This document shows positions 51,720 to 62,407 of a stretch of DNA of 64,000 nucleotides, piece after piece (position 1 is the stretch's first letter; each line of letters begins with the position of its first letter). Where the stretch lies: contig QPMI01000452.1 of NCBI GenBank assembly GCA_004431415.1, positions 310,001 through 374,000 on the forward strand, written 5' to 3'. Made by a program: the position numbers and the translations under genes. Under the pieces are notes generated by a model. That model was given only the letters and a program-made list of their open reading frames with translations. It had not been told where the DNA came from and searched no databases. Origin of the DNA: Cyanophora paradoxa (taxonomy: Eukaryota; Glaucocystophyceae; Cyanophorales; Cyanophoraceae).

Positions 51720-53086
51720 ATGGATATCACTTCCACTCTTCAAAGACTTTCGCTGAAAGAAGCCCTAACAACCCAGAAGAGGCGAAAGCCTTTTCCTGGA
51801 TAACTCCCTTATGCTTGGTCTCGAATCCAAATCTAAGCCAGTTCTAGTTGTTGTGAATCCCAGCAATACTTTTGAGAATAATGTTGGAAATCGCATTTCC
51901 TTCAAGCTACCTCGCTACAATTTCTGTGGAAAACTCGAACTTGCTTTCGACCTTCCAGCCATCACGTTTGCTGGTGATACTGACCTAGTTCGCAATGGAT
52001 ACACTCGCCCAGTTGGTGCTTTAGTTCAGCGACTTGAAATTACCTATGGATCTTACACCTACCATATTCCATCTGATTTCCTTGCTCATTTCCCCTGGTC
52101 TATTATTCGGAGGATCAACTAGCTAAAAAGAAGCGATCAATGGGCATGGTTCATGGCATCCCTGCTCGTGGAACCAACCGCCTTGGTGGCTCATTCTTTG
52201 TTGAAATCCCTGTGCCTTGGCTAAATCACTACCTTCCCTTGGTGCTTTATCTGGTGAAATGGTTGTTACTGTTTGGTTTAAGGATGCTGGAAAGGGTTAT
52301 GTTGAAACTTCCTATGGTGGTCGCTCTCTCCCTGTTGTTGGTGGGACAGTTGCTGATAAGACAGAAGATGATGGTCTTGGTGATACTGCTAATGCCACAC
52401 TTGCCCATGTTGGTCAAAATATCACAACTTTCAGTCTTGGTGCAACAACTCCTGTTATTTCTATTACTTCTCCTCGCCTTTACATGCATGCTATTAATGT
52501 TTCTGATGAGCTTTTCGCTACTGTCATTGAAAAGGTTAAGACAACTGGCATGGCTATTCCCTCCCTTGATATTGGATTTGTAGATGCTAGTGCTTTCCCT
52601 GCCAAGGGCAATGCCCAACCCAATCGAATTAACCTCTCTCAAATCTCAGGTCTTGTATATGCTCTGCTTGTTTCAGTTCGTGATCATGAAACTGTTGACA
52701 AATCCAATGGCTCCCACAGTGTTCTTAAGACCTATGCCAACTCCAAAGACATCACATTCACAACTGAAATAAATGGTCAGCGACTTTTTGCCACTGAGCC
52801 AATTTCCCTACTCAAAGGTGCTGAGCTAATTGCTGATGCCTTCAAATGCTCTAACATGGATAAGGTTGCTGATCGCTATGTCCTCTCAGGACTCCCATTC
52901 TGTCTTGATGGAGAAAAGGCAATTCGAAATATTGCCCAGTCTGGTTATGTTGATTTAACAAATTCCTCTTCTTCCTTCCTCACCCTCTACATGCCCTCAG
53001 ATAAGGTAATCGATGTTAATGTTCGCGCTCTCATGCATTCGTTTATAATTTTGGACAAGGATGGTTTAAGGCGTATAAATTTGTAG
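51720..53086 (+). CDS. Virus 2 major capsid protein (frameshifted)
   Basis: About 455 residues in several frames. It starts MDITSTLQRLSLKEALTTQK (51720), breaks near 51800, and continues LESKSKPVLVVVNPSNTFEN and FKLPRYNFCGKLELAFDLPA. It breaks near 52095 and continues EDQLAKKKRSMGMVHGIPAR to FFVEIPVPW, then breaks near 52215 and continues MAKSLPSLGALSGEMVVTVW to the stop at 53086. Homology with the intact virus 1 capsid protein (35008-36237) is seen at LKEALTT, ISGLVYALLVSVR and NSSSSFLTL. Gene order (minor capsid, capsid, ATPase) is the same as in virus 1. It forms the double-jelly-roll shell. Confidence 0.8.
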
Positions 53087-53150
53087 ATTGTTACGATATT
53101 CAGTCACCATGCATTATTTTTATCTGTATTTATTAGAAAGATATACAACA

Positions 53151-53932
53151 ATGAATGATTTGGATGAATTTGTGGCTGGTGAAATGATAGAACCACCATT
53201 TCGAGTCCTAGCAATTGGGAAATCAGCAACTGGTAAATCAGAAGCTGTAAAATATTGGTTGAAGCAGTTGCATGATGCCAAAAAGATTGATGTTGTATTA
53301 GTTGTGAGTGGAACCAGCTTCAATCATTTCTGGGATAAAGTTGCAACATTGCAACTGGGAAAATGGGATGCCCCTTACATTGCTAAATTGCTAGATGAAA
53401 GGCAAGAGAAAATAGAAAAAGGTGAACCTGTTAACCAGTTATGTGTGGTTCTAGATGATTTAATCGATAATGAGATTGTAGACCTAACTCGTGATAAAAT
53501 TATTGGCTCTCTGTATTCCAGAGGTCGCCATTCGAAAATATCCATTATCTGCATCACACAAAAGCTAAGGAAAGTCTCTTCGACTATTCGAGTTAATTCG
53601 GACTATGCTATGTTTTAAGTGCTGCAAATCGCAAAGAACTGGAAGCCATAGAGGAAGAATACAATATAATGCGAAATAAAGAGGATTTTTACAAGATGTT
53701 TGAAGAGTATGTTCACTCCTATCAGTATATTATTTGGTCCTCTGCAAACTACTCAGTTAAATACTATGTAGATAAAGCTGAGCTTGTGAAAGATTTCCCA
53801 TTTCCTCGCTTCCACAGAAAGCCAAAAAAGAAAGAAGATGAACTGAAACCTCCAGAGAAAGAGGAAGCCCCTAAAGAAGTGAAAAGCCAAGTCCATAGCA
53901 ATAAATTGATGCGATATAAACGCGGTTTATAA
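53151..53932 (+). CDS. Virus 2 genome-packaging ATPase (frameshifted)
   Basis: Start chosen at MNDLDEFVAGEMIEPPF (53151) because TATTAGAAAG precedes it and homology begins there. Walker A is AIGKSATGKSEAVKY, Walker B is LCVVLDDLIDNE, then YSRGRHSKISIICITQKL and VSSTIRVNSDYAMF. The frame breaks at about 53615, after NSDYAMF, in a T run, and continues as LSAANRKELEAIEEEYNIMR to a Lys/Glu-rich tail ending at 53932. It matches the virus 1 ATPase at the same position and motif order. FtsK/A32-type DNA pump. Confidence 0.88.
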
Positions 53933-53960
53933 AATTATCTCTCATTCTAATAAAGATACA

Positions 53961-54695
53961 ATGCCTCCCAAACGAAAGATAGGGATCCCAGCTGGGGCTG
54001 TTGGCTATTCAGGTGGTGGAAACAATGGATCCATTAATACTGAACCAATGAAATTCAATGGTATGAATGAGGTGAAGCCCTCACAGCAAGAAGAGGACCC
54101 TCTTAATGCTGCCTATGAGGAATCAGTCGATGATAAAGCCCCACAGGCTTCAACCAGTGATCAACTCAACATCTCACCAGAAGCTTCGAAAATGAGGGCT
54201 GTTGCTGAGGGTGCCAGGCGAATTATTGGTGCTGCTGATGATAAAGGTTTAGGCTTGCAAGATCTATCACTGGCTCGCAAAGGTGAAGGTCTTAGTAAGG
54301 AATCAGACAAGGTAATCCAGTCCATGGCTGGTGAAGTCACATATAAGACTGCTCCCACTCAAAATATTCATCGAATTCCCAAGGCTCAATGGGATGAGAT
54401 GACTGCTAAACTCAAAGATCTGGAAGCCAAATCCAGTGCTTTGGAGCAGTATGTTACTGAGAAGAAAGAGAGAGCCAAGCTAAAGGAGATGCTTCGAAAG
54501 GAAGTTTATAAAATGGGCATTACTGGTGTCCCAGATAAACAGTTTATTGCTAAGAAAGAGAACCAAATCGATGAGCAAGCAGTAGATGAAATGAAAACAA
54601 AGACCCAAAAGGGAACCATTGAACCTGGTGCCACTAAAGCTGAAGTAGAAAAGGGAGTAGCTCCCACAGTATATAAAAGACGAGTTTGGCTTTAA
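53961..54695 (+). CDS. Virus 2 unknown Lys/Glu-rich structural-block protein
   Basis: 244 residues, intact, starting MPPKRKIGIPAGAVGYSGGG. It has a middle coiled-coil-like segment (WDEMTAKLKDLEAKSSALEQ) and ends VYKRRVWL. No known domain was recognised. It lies directly after the packaging ATPase with TAATAAAGA before the start. It may correspond to the virus 1 protein at 33412-34059 (MPPRKK start, basic-Trp ending). Confidence 0.6.
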   Translation: MPPKRKIGIPAGAVGYSGGGNNGSINTEPMKFNGMNEVKPSQQEEDPLNAAYEESVDDKAPQASTSDQLNISPEASKMRAVAEGARRIIGAADDKGLGLQDLSLARKGEGLSKESDKVIQSMAGEVTYKTAPTQNIHRIPKAQWDEMTAKLKDLEAKSSALEQYVTEKKERAKLKEMLRKEVYKMGITGVPDKQFIAKKENQIDEQAVDEMKTKTQKGTIEPGATKAEVEKGVAPTVYKRRVWL

Positions 54696-54717
54696 TTTTC
54701 TCTGTTTTATTAGAGAC

Positions 54718-54990
54718 ATGGATATAATACGAAAGTTTATTGAGATGCTCAGTCTGCATGTGGTAAGCAATTGCCACAGTGGATGCTGTGACACAACAAT
54801 AGAGTTTGAGATGTCAGATACTGAGGATAATGTATCTGAGGCAAGAGAGAGAAGGAGATCAACAGTTTCTGTGGAGTCAATGCCAGCAGACCCCACAGAG
54901 TATACATATGAGCAACAGGAGTATCCAAGGAGAAGTTCTCTGCCAGCAGAAAACGTTTTCTCTGGGAATATAAATGGAGGACACTATTAG
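54718..54990 (+). CDS. Virus 2 unknown small protein
   Basis: 90 residues. The hydrophobic/Cys N-terminus MDIIRKFIEMLSLHVVSNCH is followed by an acidic and Ser/Arg-rich part (DTEDNVSEARERRRSTVSVE). The end overlaps the next gene by 17 bases. TTATTAGAGA precedes the ATG. Function unknown. Confidence 0.5.
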   Translation: MDIIRKFIEMLSLHVVSNCHSGCCDTTIEFEMSDTEDNVSEARERRRSTVSVESMPADPTEYTYEQQEYPRRSSLPAENVFSGNINGGHY

Positions 54991-55321
54991 TTTAATCGAG
55001 TTTACCAGTGATGAACCTGTTACTGAGGGTTCTATTAGACACATACTAGCAATGCAGAAACGATATAGAGAGGACCCAGAATATAGAGAGTATAAAAAGC
55101 AGCAAGCCCTGGCATCCTATTATCGCAGAAAAGCCCAAAAAGAGGAGCAGAGACCCAGAGGGAGACCGATTAAATATTATTTGCCTACTGATAGTAGCAA
55201 TGGACCCCAGGTCTATAAGATAATTGAGAAAAAGCGGTCTCAGTATGCCACTGAGGCAGCTATAAAAGTTTACAGACAGGAACTGGTGTTCGCAACAAAA
55301 AATGACTTAAGGAAAAAGTAG
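54974..55321 (+). CDS. Virus 2 AT-hook protein 1
   Basis: 115 residues. KRYREDPEYREYKKQQALAS followed by YYRRKAQKEE and an AT-hook core PRGRPIKYY at about residues 69-77, then a basic C-terminus. It is the same family as the next gene and as the virus 1 protein at 37223. Probably a small DNA-binding or chromatin-like protein. Confidence 0.6.
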   Translation: MEDTISLIEFTSDEPVTEGSIRHILAMQKRYREDPEYREYKKQQALASYYRRKAQKEEQRPRGRPIKYYLPTDSSNGPQVYKIIEKKRSQYATEAAIKVYRQELVFATKNDLRKK

Positions 55322-55370
55322 ATAGATTGTATTGAGGAAAAATTATTTTCGTATCTACTATTAAAGAGAA

Positions 55371-55697
55371 ATGCCGAATATCCGCAAGATACTCACAGAT
55401 GATGAAAAAGCAGAGAAGCTGAGACTGAAAAGGGAGCAAGATGCCCAAAGAAAACGCGAAGCCTATCATAAAAAGAAGCAGGAACGATTATCCCAAGGAG
55501 CCGCTACAGTTCACACACCAGAAGAACTCAAAAAGATTGCCCTCAGACACCAGAGGAAATACAGGGAAAATGAAGAATATCGCGAGCAAAAAAAGGCAAA
55601 AGCGCTGGAATATTACCACAAGAAGAAAGATGAACAGCCCAAGAAACCCAAAGAGCATAAACCGGTTGGAAGACCTCGGAAATATATCGAAGAATAA
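55371..55697 (+). CDS. Virus 2 AT-hook protein 2
   Basis: 108 residues, very Lys/Glu/Arg-rich. LRHQRKYRENEEYREQKKAK then ALEYYHKKKDE and an AT hook VGRPRKYIEE at the C-terminus. It is a paralogue of the preceding gene (KYRE.EYRE, then YY, then RGRP or GRPRKY). CTATTAAAGA lies 4 bases before the start. Likely A/T-rich DNA binding. Confidence 0.62.
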   Translation: MPNIRKILTDDEKAEKLRLKREQDAQRKREAYHKKKQERLSQGAATVHTPEELKKIALRHQRKYRENEEYREQKKAKALEYYHKKKDEQPKKPKEHKPVGRPRKYIEE

Positions 55698-55913
55698 ATT
55701 CTCGATCGAAACAAATTTTGTAGAAATCGATTTGATCGGAGGCAAAAAAATGACAGCTTTCTTCCCTCTTTTTAAAACTGTACCTATATATCGAGACAGT
55801 ATCCCGACCCAAAACTACTTAAGGACTTGGCAAATAATAGGATATATATAAAAGACAATTCCTCCTTCCGAAATTATTTTCTTCGTTAAAGGTAGAAGTC
55901 CCCAAAATCGAAA
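55698..55913. other. Gap before the primase-helicase gene
   Basis: About 215 A/T-rich bases with no convincing gene. TTAAAGGTAGAAG lies shortly before the primase ATG. Confidence 0.4.
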
Positions 55914-58505
55914 ATGAACAAAATCGAGAAATTCGCCACCCCTGTTGAAAATGCTACATTCCTTAGTACTCTCATTGGTGATCGCAACAAGGTCACCCAT
56001 GTATTTGATTCTGCCGAAGATGCCCTTGAAGCCATTGATAATAGCAAGGTTAAGACCTGGGCTGAATGCATTCAACCTGAGCAAGTGACCAGAGTTTACC
56101 TGGACCTGGATAAATTCGCTGATTTGAAGGAGAACATTGCTGATAACTATGCTGAGGCGGAAACTGTTGTAAGAGAGATGAGAGATAAGCTATGGAAGCG
56201 ATCTGGTACCACTTCTATTAACGATATTGCTGTTGCAGTTCGCCATAGAAGGGTTTATTTGATTAAGGAGGATGTCACCAAGTTCAAGATTTCAGCCCAC
56301 TTTATTATTAAATCGCTTGCATGCAAACATGAAGATATCCCCAAGCTTTTCAAAGCGATGGATTGGTGAAAAATGAGGATTATGACAGTGGAGTTTACAG
56401 CTCCACACAGAACCTAATCTGCCTCAATTGCTGCAAAGGTGAGACTCTGGATGCTCAAAATAAGTCGAAAAAAGATGTTGATAAAAACGTTTGCTTTAAG
56501 AAATTCGTTGACTGTGACAAAGTGTTAATGCGAAATGAGGACTTCTTTGTATCTTACTTCTCAGCTACTACTAAACTTGTGGATGAATCAAATATTTCTG
56601 CATTTGCAAATTATACTCCTGAGCCAAAACCAGTTAAAAAGGAGCCAAAAAGTGATAAAGTGAAGACTGAGAAGGTAGAAGCTGAAAAAGACACTGAACC
56701 CGAAAATCCTGTTACTTTCGAACTGCTACAAAGTGTTATAATGGGTCTGAATGGTGAGAGAGCTAATGAGTATAAAACTTGGATTGATGTAGGACTGGTC
56801 ATCATCAATGTTGGGGAAGACAACAAATTTACCCCTAAAATGCAGGCTGAACTCTTCCACCAATTCTCAGAACAGAGTGACAAGTATGATTATGATGAAT
56901 GCCAGGAGAAGTTTACACAGCTTCGCAGAAGCAAGAAGAAGGCTGAGCCTGGCAAAGTGTTGACCTTCAAATCCTTGGTTTATTGGTTGAGCAAAGATAA
57001 CAATGAGCTTTTCAAGGAACTCTTCCCCAAAAAGTATGCATTCCTACCAGAGGACACAGATGAAATCGATTACAAGACTGCAAGTATCCCTCCTTTGGCT
57101 GAACATTACAATGTGCATAAGAGGTATTTCAATGCTCGAATGCATCATGTTGAAAATGTTGGTTGTGTGATGCTCTGGGATGAACAACTACTTTGCTGGA
57201 TGCCCAAAGATATTGGGAAGCTCTCTACAAAGCATTTCCCCATTTGATGCATAAGGTGATTGTCAATGAGGGAACAGATAATGAGAAAGAGAAATGGGAG
57301 CAATCATTTAGGAAATGGATTGTGGATCCAACAGCCACAAGATCAACTTACATGGATTTCCTTCCCCTCCTGCTACTCTCAGTGCAAAATGCAAGTCTGT
57401 ATTTAATCTCTATCCAGGAATGAAGGTCGACCATCAGCAATTCGAAAATGCTCCAGAGGATGTAACTGCTGAGATGATTAAGCCTTTCCTTGATCACTTG
57501 TTCTTAATGTCTGGTGAGGATCAAAATACCTATGAATATCTGTTGAAATGGTTTGCCCACATGCTGCAAAAGCCTGGGGAACTCAATGGAGTATCCTTAA
57601 TCTTCATTGGTGAACAGGGAACTGGTAAGAATGTGTTGGTTGATACTTTCCAAAAGAAGATACTTGGAGATGCCCTGAGTTATGCAACTGGTAAGCCAAA
57701 AGAGGATCTGTTTGGTCGATTTGCCCATAACAGAGAGGATAAGATCCTGATTGTTGTCAATGAAGCCTCAGGCAAGGACACATTCGAAAATAATGATATG
57801 CTCAAAGATCTCATAACTTCTGATAAGATTGTAATTGAACACAAAGGGATAGATTCATACACAAAAAGCAACTTTGCCAGGATTATATTCACCAGCAATA
57901 ACAACATTCCAGTAAAAATTGAAGCTGGAGATAGGCGATTTGTGGTTGTTGAAGTTAGTAAGAAATTCGCAAAGGATAGGTCATACTTCCTTCCACTTGT
58001 AAAATGGCTAAATGATCACTGCAATATTCGAAACATTGCCCACTATTTGAGAACCAAAGTTGACTGTGAGGATGTGAACTGGATTGCTGATAGACCCCTT
58101 ACAAATAAATACTATTTAGCCCAGCAGGTATGCGCCCCAATCATTCTTATGTTCACTAAGTGGCTTGTGGATCGAGGCTTAATTTCCGAGAATAAATGCA
58201 AGTCTGGTAGCCTTGTGGAAACCTGGAAATGGTTCCAGGAGTTTATTACCAGCAACAAATATAAAAACGATTATAATAGTCGCAGATATTATACAGAAAT
58301 GCGAAGTGTTACATATATCCAAGTGAAAACTACAAATGGCAAACAATACTATCATTTCTTGTTCCCACAAGTATTTGAGGAATTCAGAAAGATGAAGCTT
58401 GTAGATGATGAGACCATTGAGGAAGAAGCTAATCCAAGGATGAAACAAGAACTACCTGCTGCTGATCCTGATGCATCAGATTATGACTCTGATGTTGAAG
58501 TTTAG
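55914..58505 (+). CDS. Virus 2 primase-superfamily 3 helicase (frameshifted)
   Basis: About 860 residues in several frames. The N-terminal part, from MNKIEKFATPVENATFLSTL, looks like an archaeo-eukaryotic primase: RVYLDLDKFA (acidic DxD, near 56094) and KFKISAHFII (S-x-H, near 56280). A break near 56365 leads to LVKNEDYDSGVYSSTQNLIC and a Lys-rich linker. Breaks near 57225 and 57360 precede the SF3 helicase: Walker A FIGEQGTGKNVLV (near 57609), Walker B ILIVVNEASG, motif C RIIFTSNNN, Arg finger AGDRRFVVVEV. It would unwind and prime viral DNA. It lies in the replication half, before GIY-YIG and the polymerase. Confidence 0.82.
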
Positions 58506-58591
58506 GTTTACTCAAAAGTGGACTCACAGTTGACTCAAATTTATCATAAAAGACCCAAACAGTCTTTTATTTATGGTTTATTTATCGATTA

Positions 58592-58697
58592 GGTTGACTA
58601 AGTGGGGGGAGTTGACTCATTTTTTCACAGATTCTAAAAGAGGACTCTGCCCTAAAAAGAAATAAAAAGTGCCTCAACTCCACCCACTAAGTCAACC
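58592..58697. repeat. 106-bp hairpin element with 24-bp inverted arms (copy 2)
   Basis: Arms 58592-58615 and 58674-58697 are inverted with two mismatches. The left arm is identical over 24 bases to that of the element at 39510-39619, and the first 10 bases after it differ by one base. It sits in the 240-bp gap between the helicase and GIY-YIG genes. Confidence 0.85.
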
Positions 58698-58748
58698 AAA
58701 AAATGATTTAAGAGATAGAAAAATATATTTATATGTAACTAGTAAGAA

Positions 58749-59099
58749 ATGGCTGGAACAGATCATGATTCTGGATCGATCTATATGATTGAGAGTCAGG
58801 AAATGAACAAAGTCTACATAGGAAGAACCTCACAGCCACTTCAAAAAAGATGGAGACAACACAAATCAGGTCAAATGCCATCTACAGCAGACCTATGCAA
58901 GGCTTCTGATGTGAAGTTCTCAGTCCTGTATTCAAGTAAGAAGGGTGGGCATGAAGACCTAATGAACAGAGAAGCATATTACATGTATCTCTTTGAACCT
59001 TGGATAGTCAATTTACAAAAACCGAAATCCCGATTTAGGATTAATAGGTTTTTGCGATTCCATTCAGAGGAAGCCAGTGGATCCATTAAAACATTTTAA
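58749..59099 (+). CDS. Virus 2 GIY-YIG endonuclease
   Basis: 116 residues. GSIYMIESQEMNKVYIGRTS gives the GIY and YIG halves, followed by QPLQKRWRQHKSG (catalytic Arg/His region) and NREAYYMYLFE (metal-binding Glu). A stand-alone single-domain nuclease of the type found in mavirus-like elements, phages and giant viruses. It may process replication intermediates or act as a homing nuclease. The frame is intact. Confidence 0.85.
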   Translation: MAGTDHDSGSIYMIESQEMNKVYIGRTSQPLQKRWRQHKSGQMPSTADLCKASDVKFSVLYSSKKGGHEDLMNREAYYMYLFEPWIVNLQKPKSRFRINRFLRFHSEEASGSIKTF

Positions 59100-59159
59100 A
59101 TTGCGTTTAGAACATCCTAAAATAAAATATCCCCTTAGAATAGGAACAAGTTAGGAATA

Positions 59160-62100
59160 ATGCCCCGAATTACCAACAAACTCATAAGGGAGAAGAAATG
59201 GGAACTCATGGGATTGCTGGGAACACTATATGCAGCCCATGAAATAACAGAGGCTGAATATGACCGGGAAATAGATTTAATTGCAAAGGGCAGACCCACT
59301 TTAGCCAGATTAACTAGAAAAGCAAATAACCTATATGATAAAATTGAAACCTTGGATGAACTGGATCGCCTAAGGCAAATAGAACCTGAGGCAGAAGATG
59401 GAACAGCCATGAATGAATTATATCGCTGGCTCACTTACAGAGCCAGAAGGGAAGTTGTTGTAGATGTGATTGAATTCCTGGATAGAATTGCTACATCCCT
59501 TCCAAATCGATTAAAGCAGGGTTTAGATCAATTCAGGGCAATCAAGGTTCGCTTGTCTTTTATCTGCAAGTTCGTTAAAGTGAGCAATCCACAGGTTTGG
59601 ATATCGAAATACATTTACAGTGATTACTTTGTATTAACCAGGTCGAGAAATATTCGAACTGAGCTGAATAAAGCAGCCCAAATGTGTCAGGAGCAGATGA
59701 ATGTGGTTGATAGCTATCGCTTAGAAAGAATTGAAATACTCAGAGTGGCTATTATGAGTTATGCTCCAACTGGTGGATGCTTTCTACAAACCCCAGAGTG
59801 GATTGCTAGGAAGAGAGCCACAGTAAATATTCGAAATATTGATGATTCCTGCTTCGAAAATGCAATTTTGGCATATATTCACAGAAAAGCGATAAACTCC
59901 ATAAGAGGAATGAGCTTTCACAATATCGCAAATGGAAATACTCAGCAATCGCTTATAATCCGCTGGCTCTCAATTTCGATAACATCCCATTCCCTGTTGC
60001 CTGTGATGCTGATATTATTGATAAATTCGAGGCTCAAAATGCAGGCATTAGCATTAATATATTTGGAATCGATGGAGAGGTTATTTATCCCCTGCATCAA
60101 TCAAGTAACCCAGGCAGAAAGCATAAGGTTAATCTCATGCTGATATTTGATGATGAAGGGAATGGTCACTATATTACAATCATGTCCCTTTCAAGGCTAT
60201 TGAAAGTAAACCATGAAACATACAATGATCAGAAGTTACACTACTGTGACACATGCTTATCTCGATTCAGGTCTGAGGCTAAACTCACTGCTCATGTGGA
60301 CTCAAACAGATGCATTGATTGGAGACTCTCAAAGGGAATCACACCAAAACCTGAGACCACCATAGAGTTTGGACTGAAAAACCTCAGGAAAACTGTTTGG
60401 CTTCCTGTTGTGGTTTACTGCAAGATTGAACATAGAAGCATCCCCATAGATGCATCGAAATCCAAGAGGGAAGTCTCAGCAGTCAACATTAGAATAGTCA
60501 CTGGGGCAGATGTTCAAGATTTTCGATTTGAGGGTCAGGATCCAATGGGAGGTCTGTTTGAATGCTTGGAATCCAAAGCAAGAGAGCTAATTGACTTCCT
60601 GTTTACCAATATTCCCATGAATGAACTCACAGATGAGCAAAAGGCTGTTTACAGGGCTACTAAACACTGTTACCTTTGCAGTGAGAGGTTCACTAAAGAA
60701 AACTTCAAATGCAGGGATCATGATCACCACACAGGTCATTATATTGCTCCTGCATGCAGAAACTGCAATCTCCATAGGAGAATCTCAAAGCAAACCAAAG
60801 TTGCAGTTGTTGTTGACCAAATGGATGACTGTGGGACATTCATTTTCAGAAAAATAGCAGGCATGGGTGATAAAAAGCGAATCGAAATCCTTTCGAAAAA
60901 CTTTGATCAATACCTGTCATTGCAATGGGGTCTTTACAAGTTCATTGATGCAAGCAATTTCATGGATTTTGGAGCTGCTGATGTAGATGAGTTAATGAAC
61001 AAATTCCAGGCTTTTAGAAGGCTTTCACACTCAGTATATGGATTGGACCCAGTTCATTATGTATCTGCACCTGGGTTATCTTGGGATGCTATGCTTAGGA
61101 CCACCAAGGCAAAAATAGAGCTTATAAGTGATGTAGAGCAATACGAATTTGTTGAGAGGGGAATCAGGGGTGGCTTTGCAACAATGCCTTGTAGGTATGC
61201 TGAGGCTGATGGTGAAAACTCCCACATTATGCTGTTTGATGCTAACAACTTGTATGGCTACTGTTTGAGTCAGCCAATCCCAGTTGGTGATTTTAGATGG
61301 GAGACCGAATTCAACCCACAAGATAACAGATCCAGTTTCCTGGAAGTTGATCTGGATTACCCAATTAGGCTATATCTAGACCACAGTGATTTCCCCCTAA
61401 TTATTAACAAGAAAATAGTAGAATATGCAGAATTATCACAATATCAAAAGAGCCTATTAGATCTCTCAGGAGAAGAGCTTGATAAAACCCCAAAGCTAAC
61501 TGCAACCTTTGGTTCTGTGACCAACTATGTGATTTCTGAGCCTCTCCTACAGTATCTGTTCGACAAAGGGGTGAAATTAAAGAAGGTTCACAGGGTCCTA
61601 TCATTTACTGTGGCTCCTGTAATGAAACCCTACATTGAGCTGAATACTGAGATGAGAAGGAAAGCAGTGAATAAATTCGAGGCTGATTTGTATAAACTCA
61701 TGAATAACTCAATCTATGGGAAATGCATTGAATCTTGCAGAGGTAGATCTGTGGTTAAGATTGCAAACAGTGAGAAACTGTTTATGAAATATGCAGCCTC
61801 CCCATTGGTGAAATCAACCAGCCCCATAAACGAAAAAGCAGTTGCCTTTGAGTTTTACACAAAGCATGTGAAGCTAGATAAACCTGTTGCTATTGGGGCT
61901 TATGTTCTGGATGCAGCCAAACTGCATAACTACAAGTTCTTCTATGATACTGTAAGGTCCCAATGGACAAAAGCAAAGTTACTATTCCATGATACTGACT
62001 CCTTCTGTCTATATATTGAATCTAAGACCCTCCAAGAGGACCTGGGGAATATCTCTTATGCATTGGACCTAGGGGGGTCTAACAGAATGACCCCAGGTAA

Positions 62101-62404
62101 ATACAAAAATGAGATTCCAGGTTCTGCTATATTGGAGTATGTGGGTCTCAGAGCCAAAGTTTACAGTTTCAGAACTGCTGAGATTGAGAGAAGTAAGCTC
62201 TCTGGGACTTCAACTGAGGAACTCCAATTTAATGATTTTAAGCAGTGTTTATTTGCAGGTATCAGCAAGACTGTGACTGCAAAGCAGAAAAGAAGGGCAG
62301 ATCACACAATAATAGATACTGTGAGTAGAAGGGTTGCCCTAAACTGCTTTGATGCAAAGAGATACATCTTACCAGATGGTATTAATTCTGTTCCTTTTAA
62401 TTAA
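59160..62404 (+). CDS. Virus 2 DNA polymerase B, protein-primed type (one frameshift)
   Basis: About 1,080 residues. The first frame (59160 to about 59890) gives an N-terminal helical region and NIRNIDDSCFENAILAYIHR. A one-base change near 59890 moves the protein to another frame (ALNFDNIPFPVACDADIIDK, HYITIMSLSRLL) that joins the main frame from 60137. That frame has a zinc/HNH-like insertion (CYLCSERF, CRDHDHHTGHYIAPACRNCN) and the polymerase motifs: A FDANNLYGYCLS (61235), B KLMNNSIYGKCIE (61691), C LLFHDTDSFCLYI (61988). This layout matches Polinton/mavirus-type PolB. It replicates the linear genome, probably from a terminal protein within the N-terminal region (inference). Confidence 0.87.
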
Positions 62405-62407
62405 GAG

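Noticed and set aside
53961-55321. Capsid maturation protease among the unknown genes
   Set aside because: No His-Asp/Glu-Gln-Cys protease pattern could be seen in these proteins.
59160-60143. Separate unknown gene before the polymerase
   Set aside because: Its second half resembles the polymerase N-terminal region and the signal continues in another frame into the main polymerase frame, so it is one gene with a frameshift.
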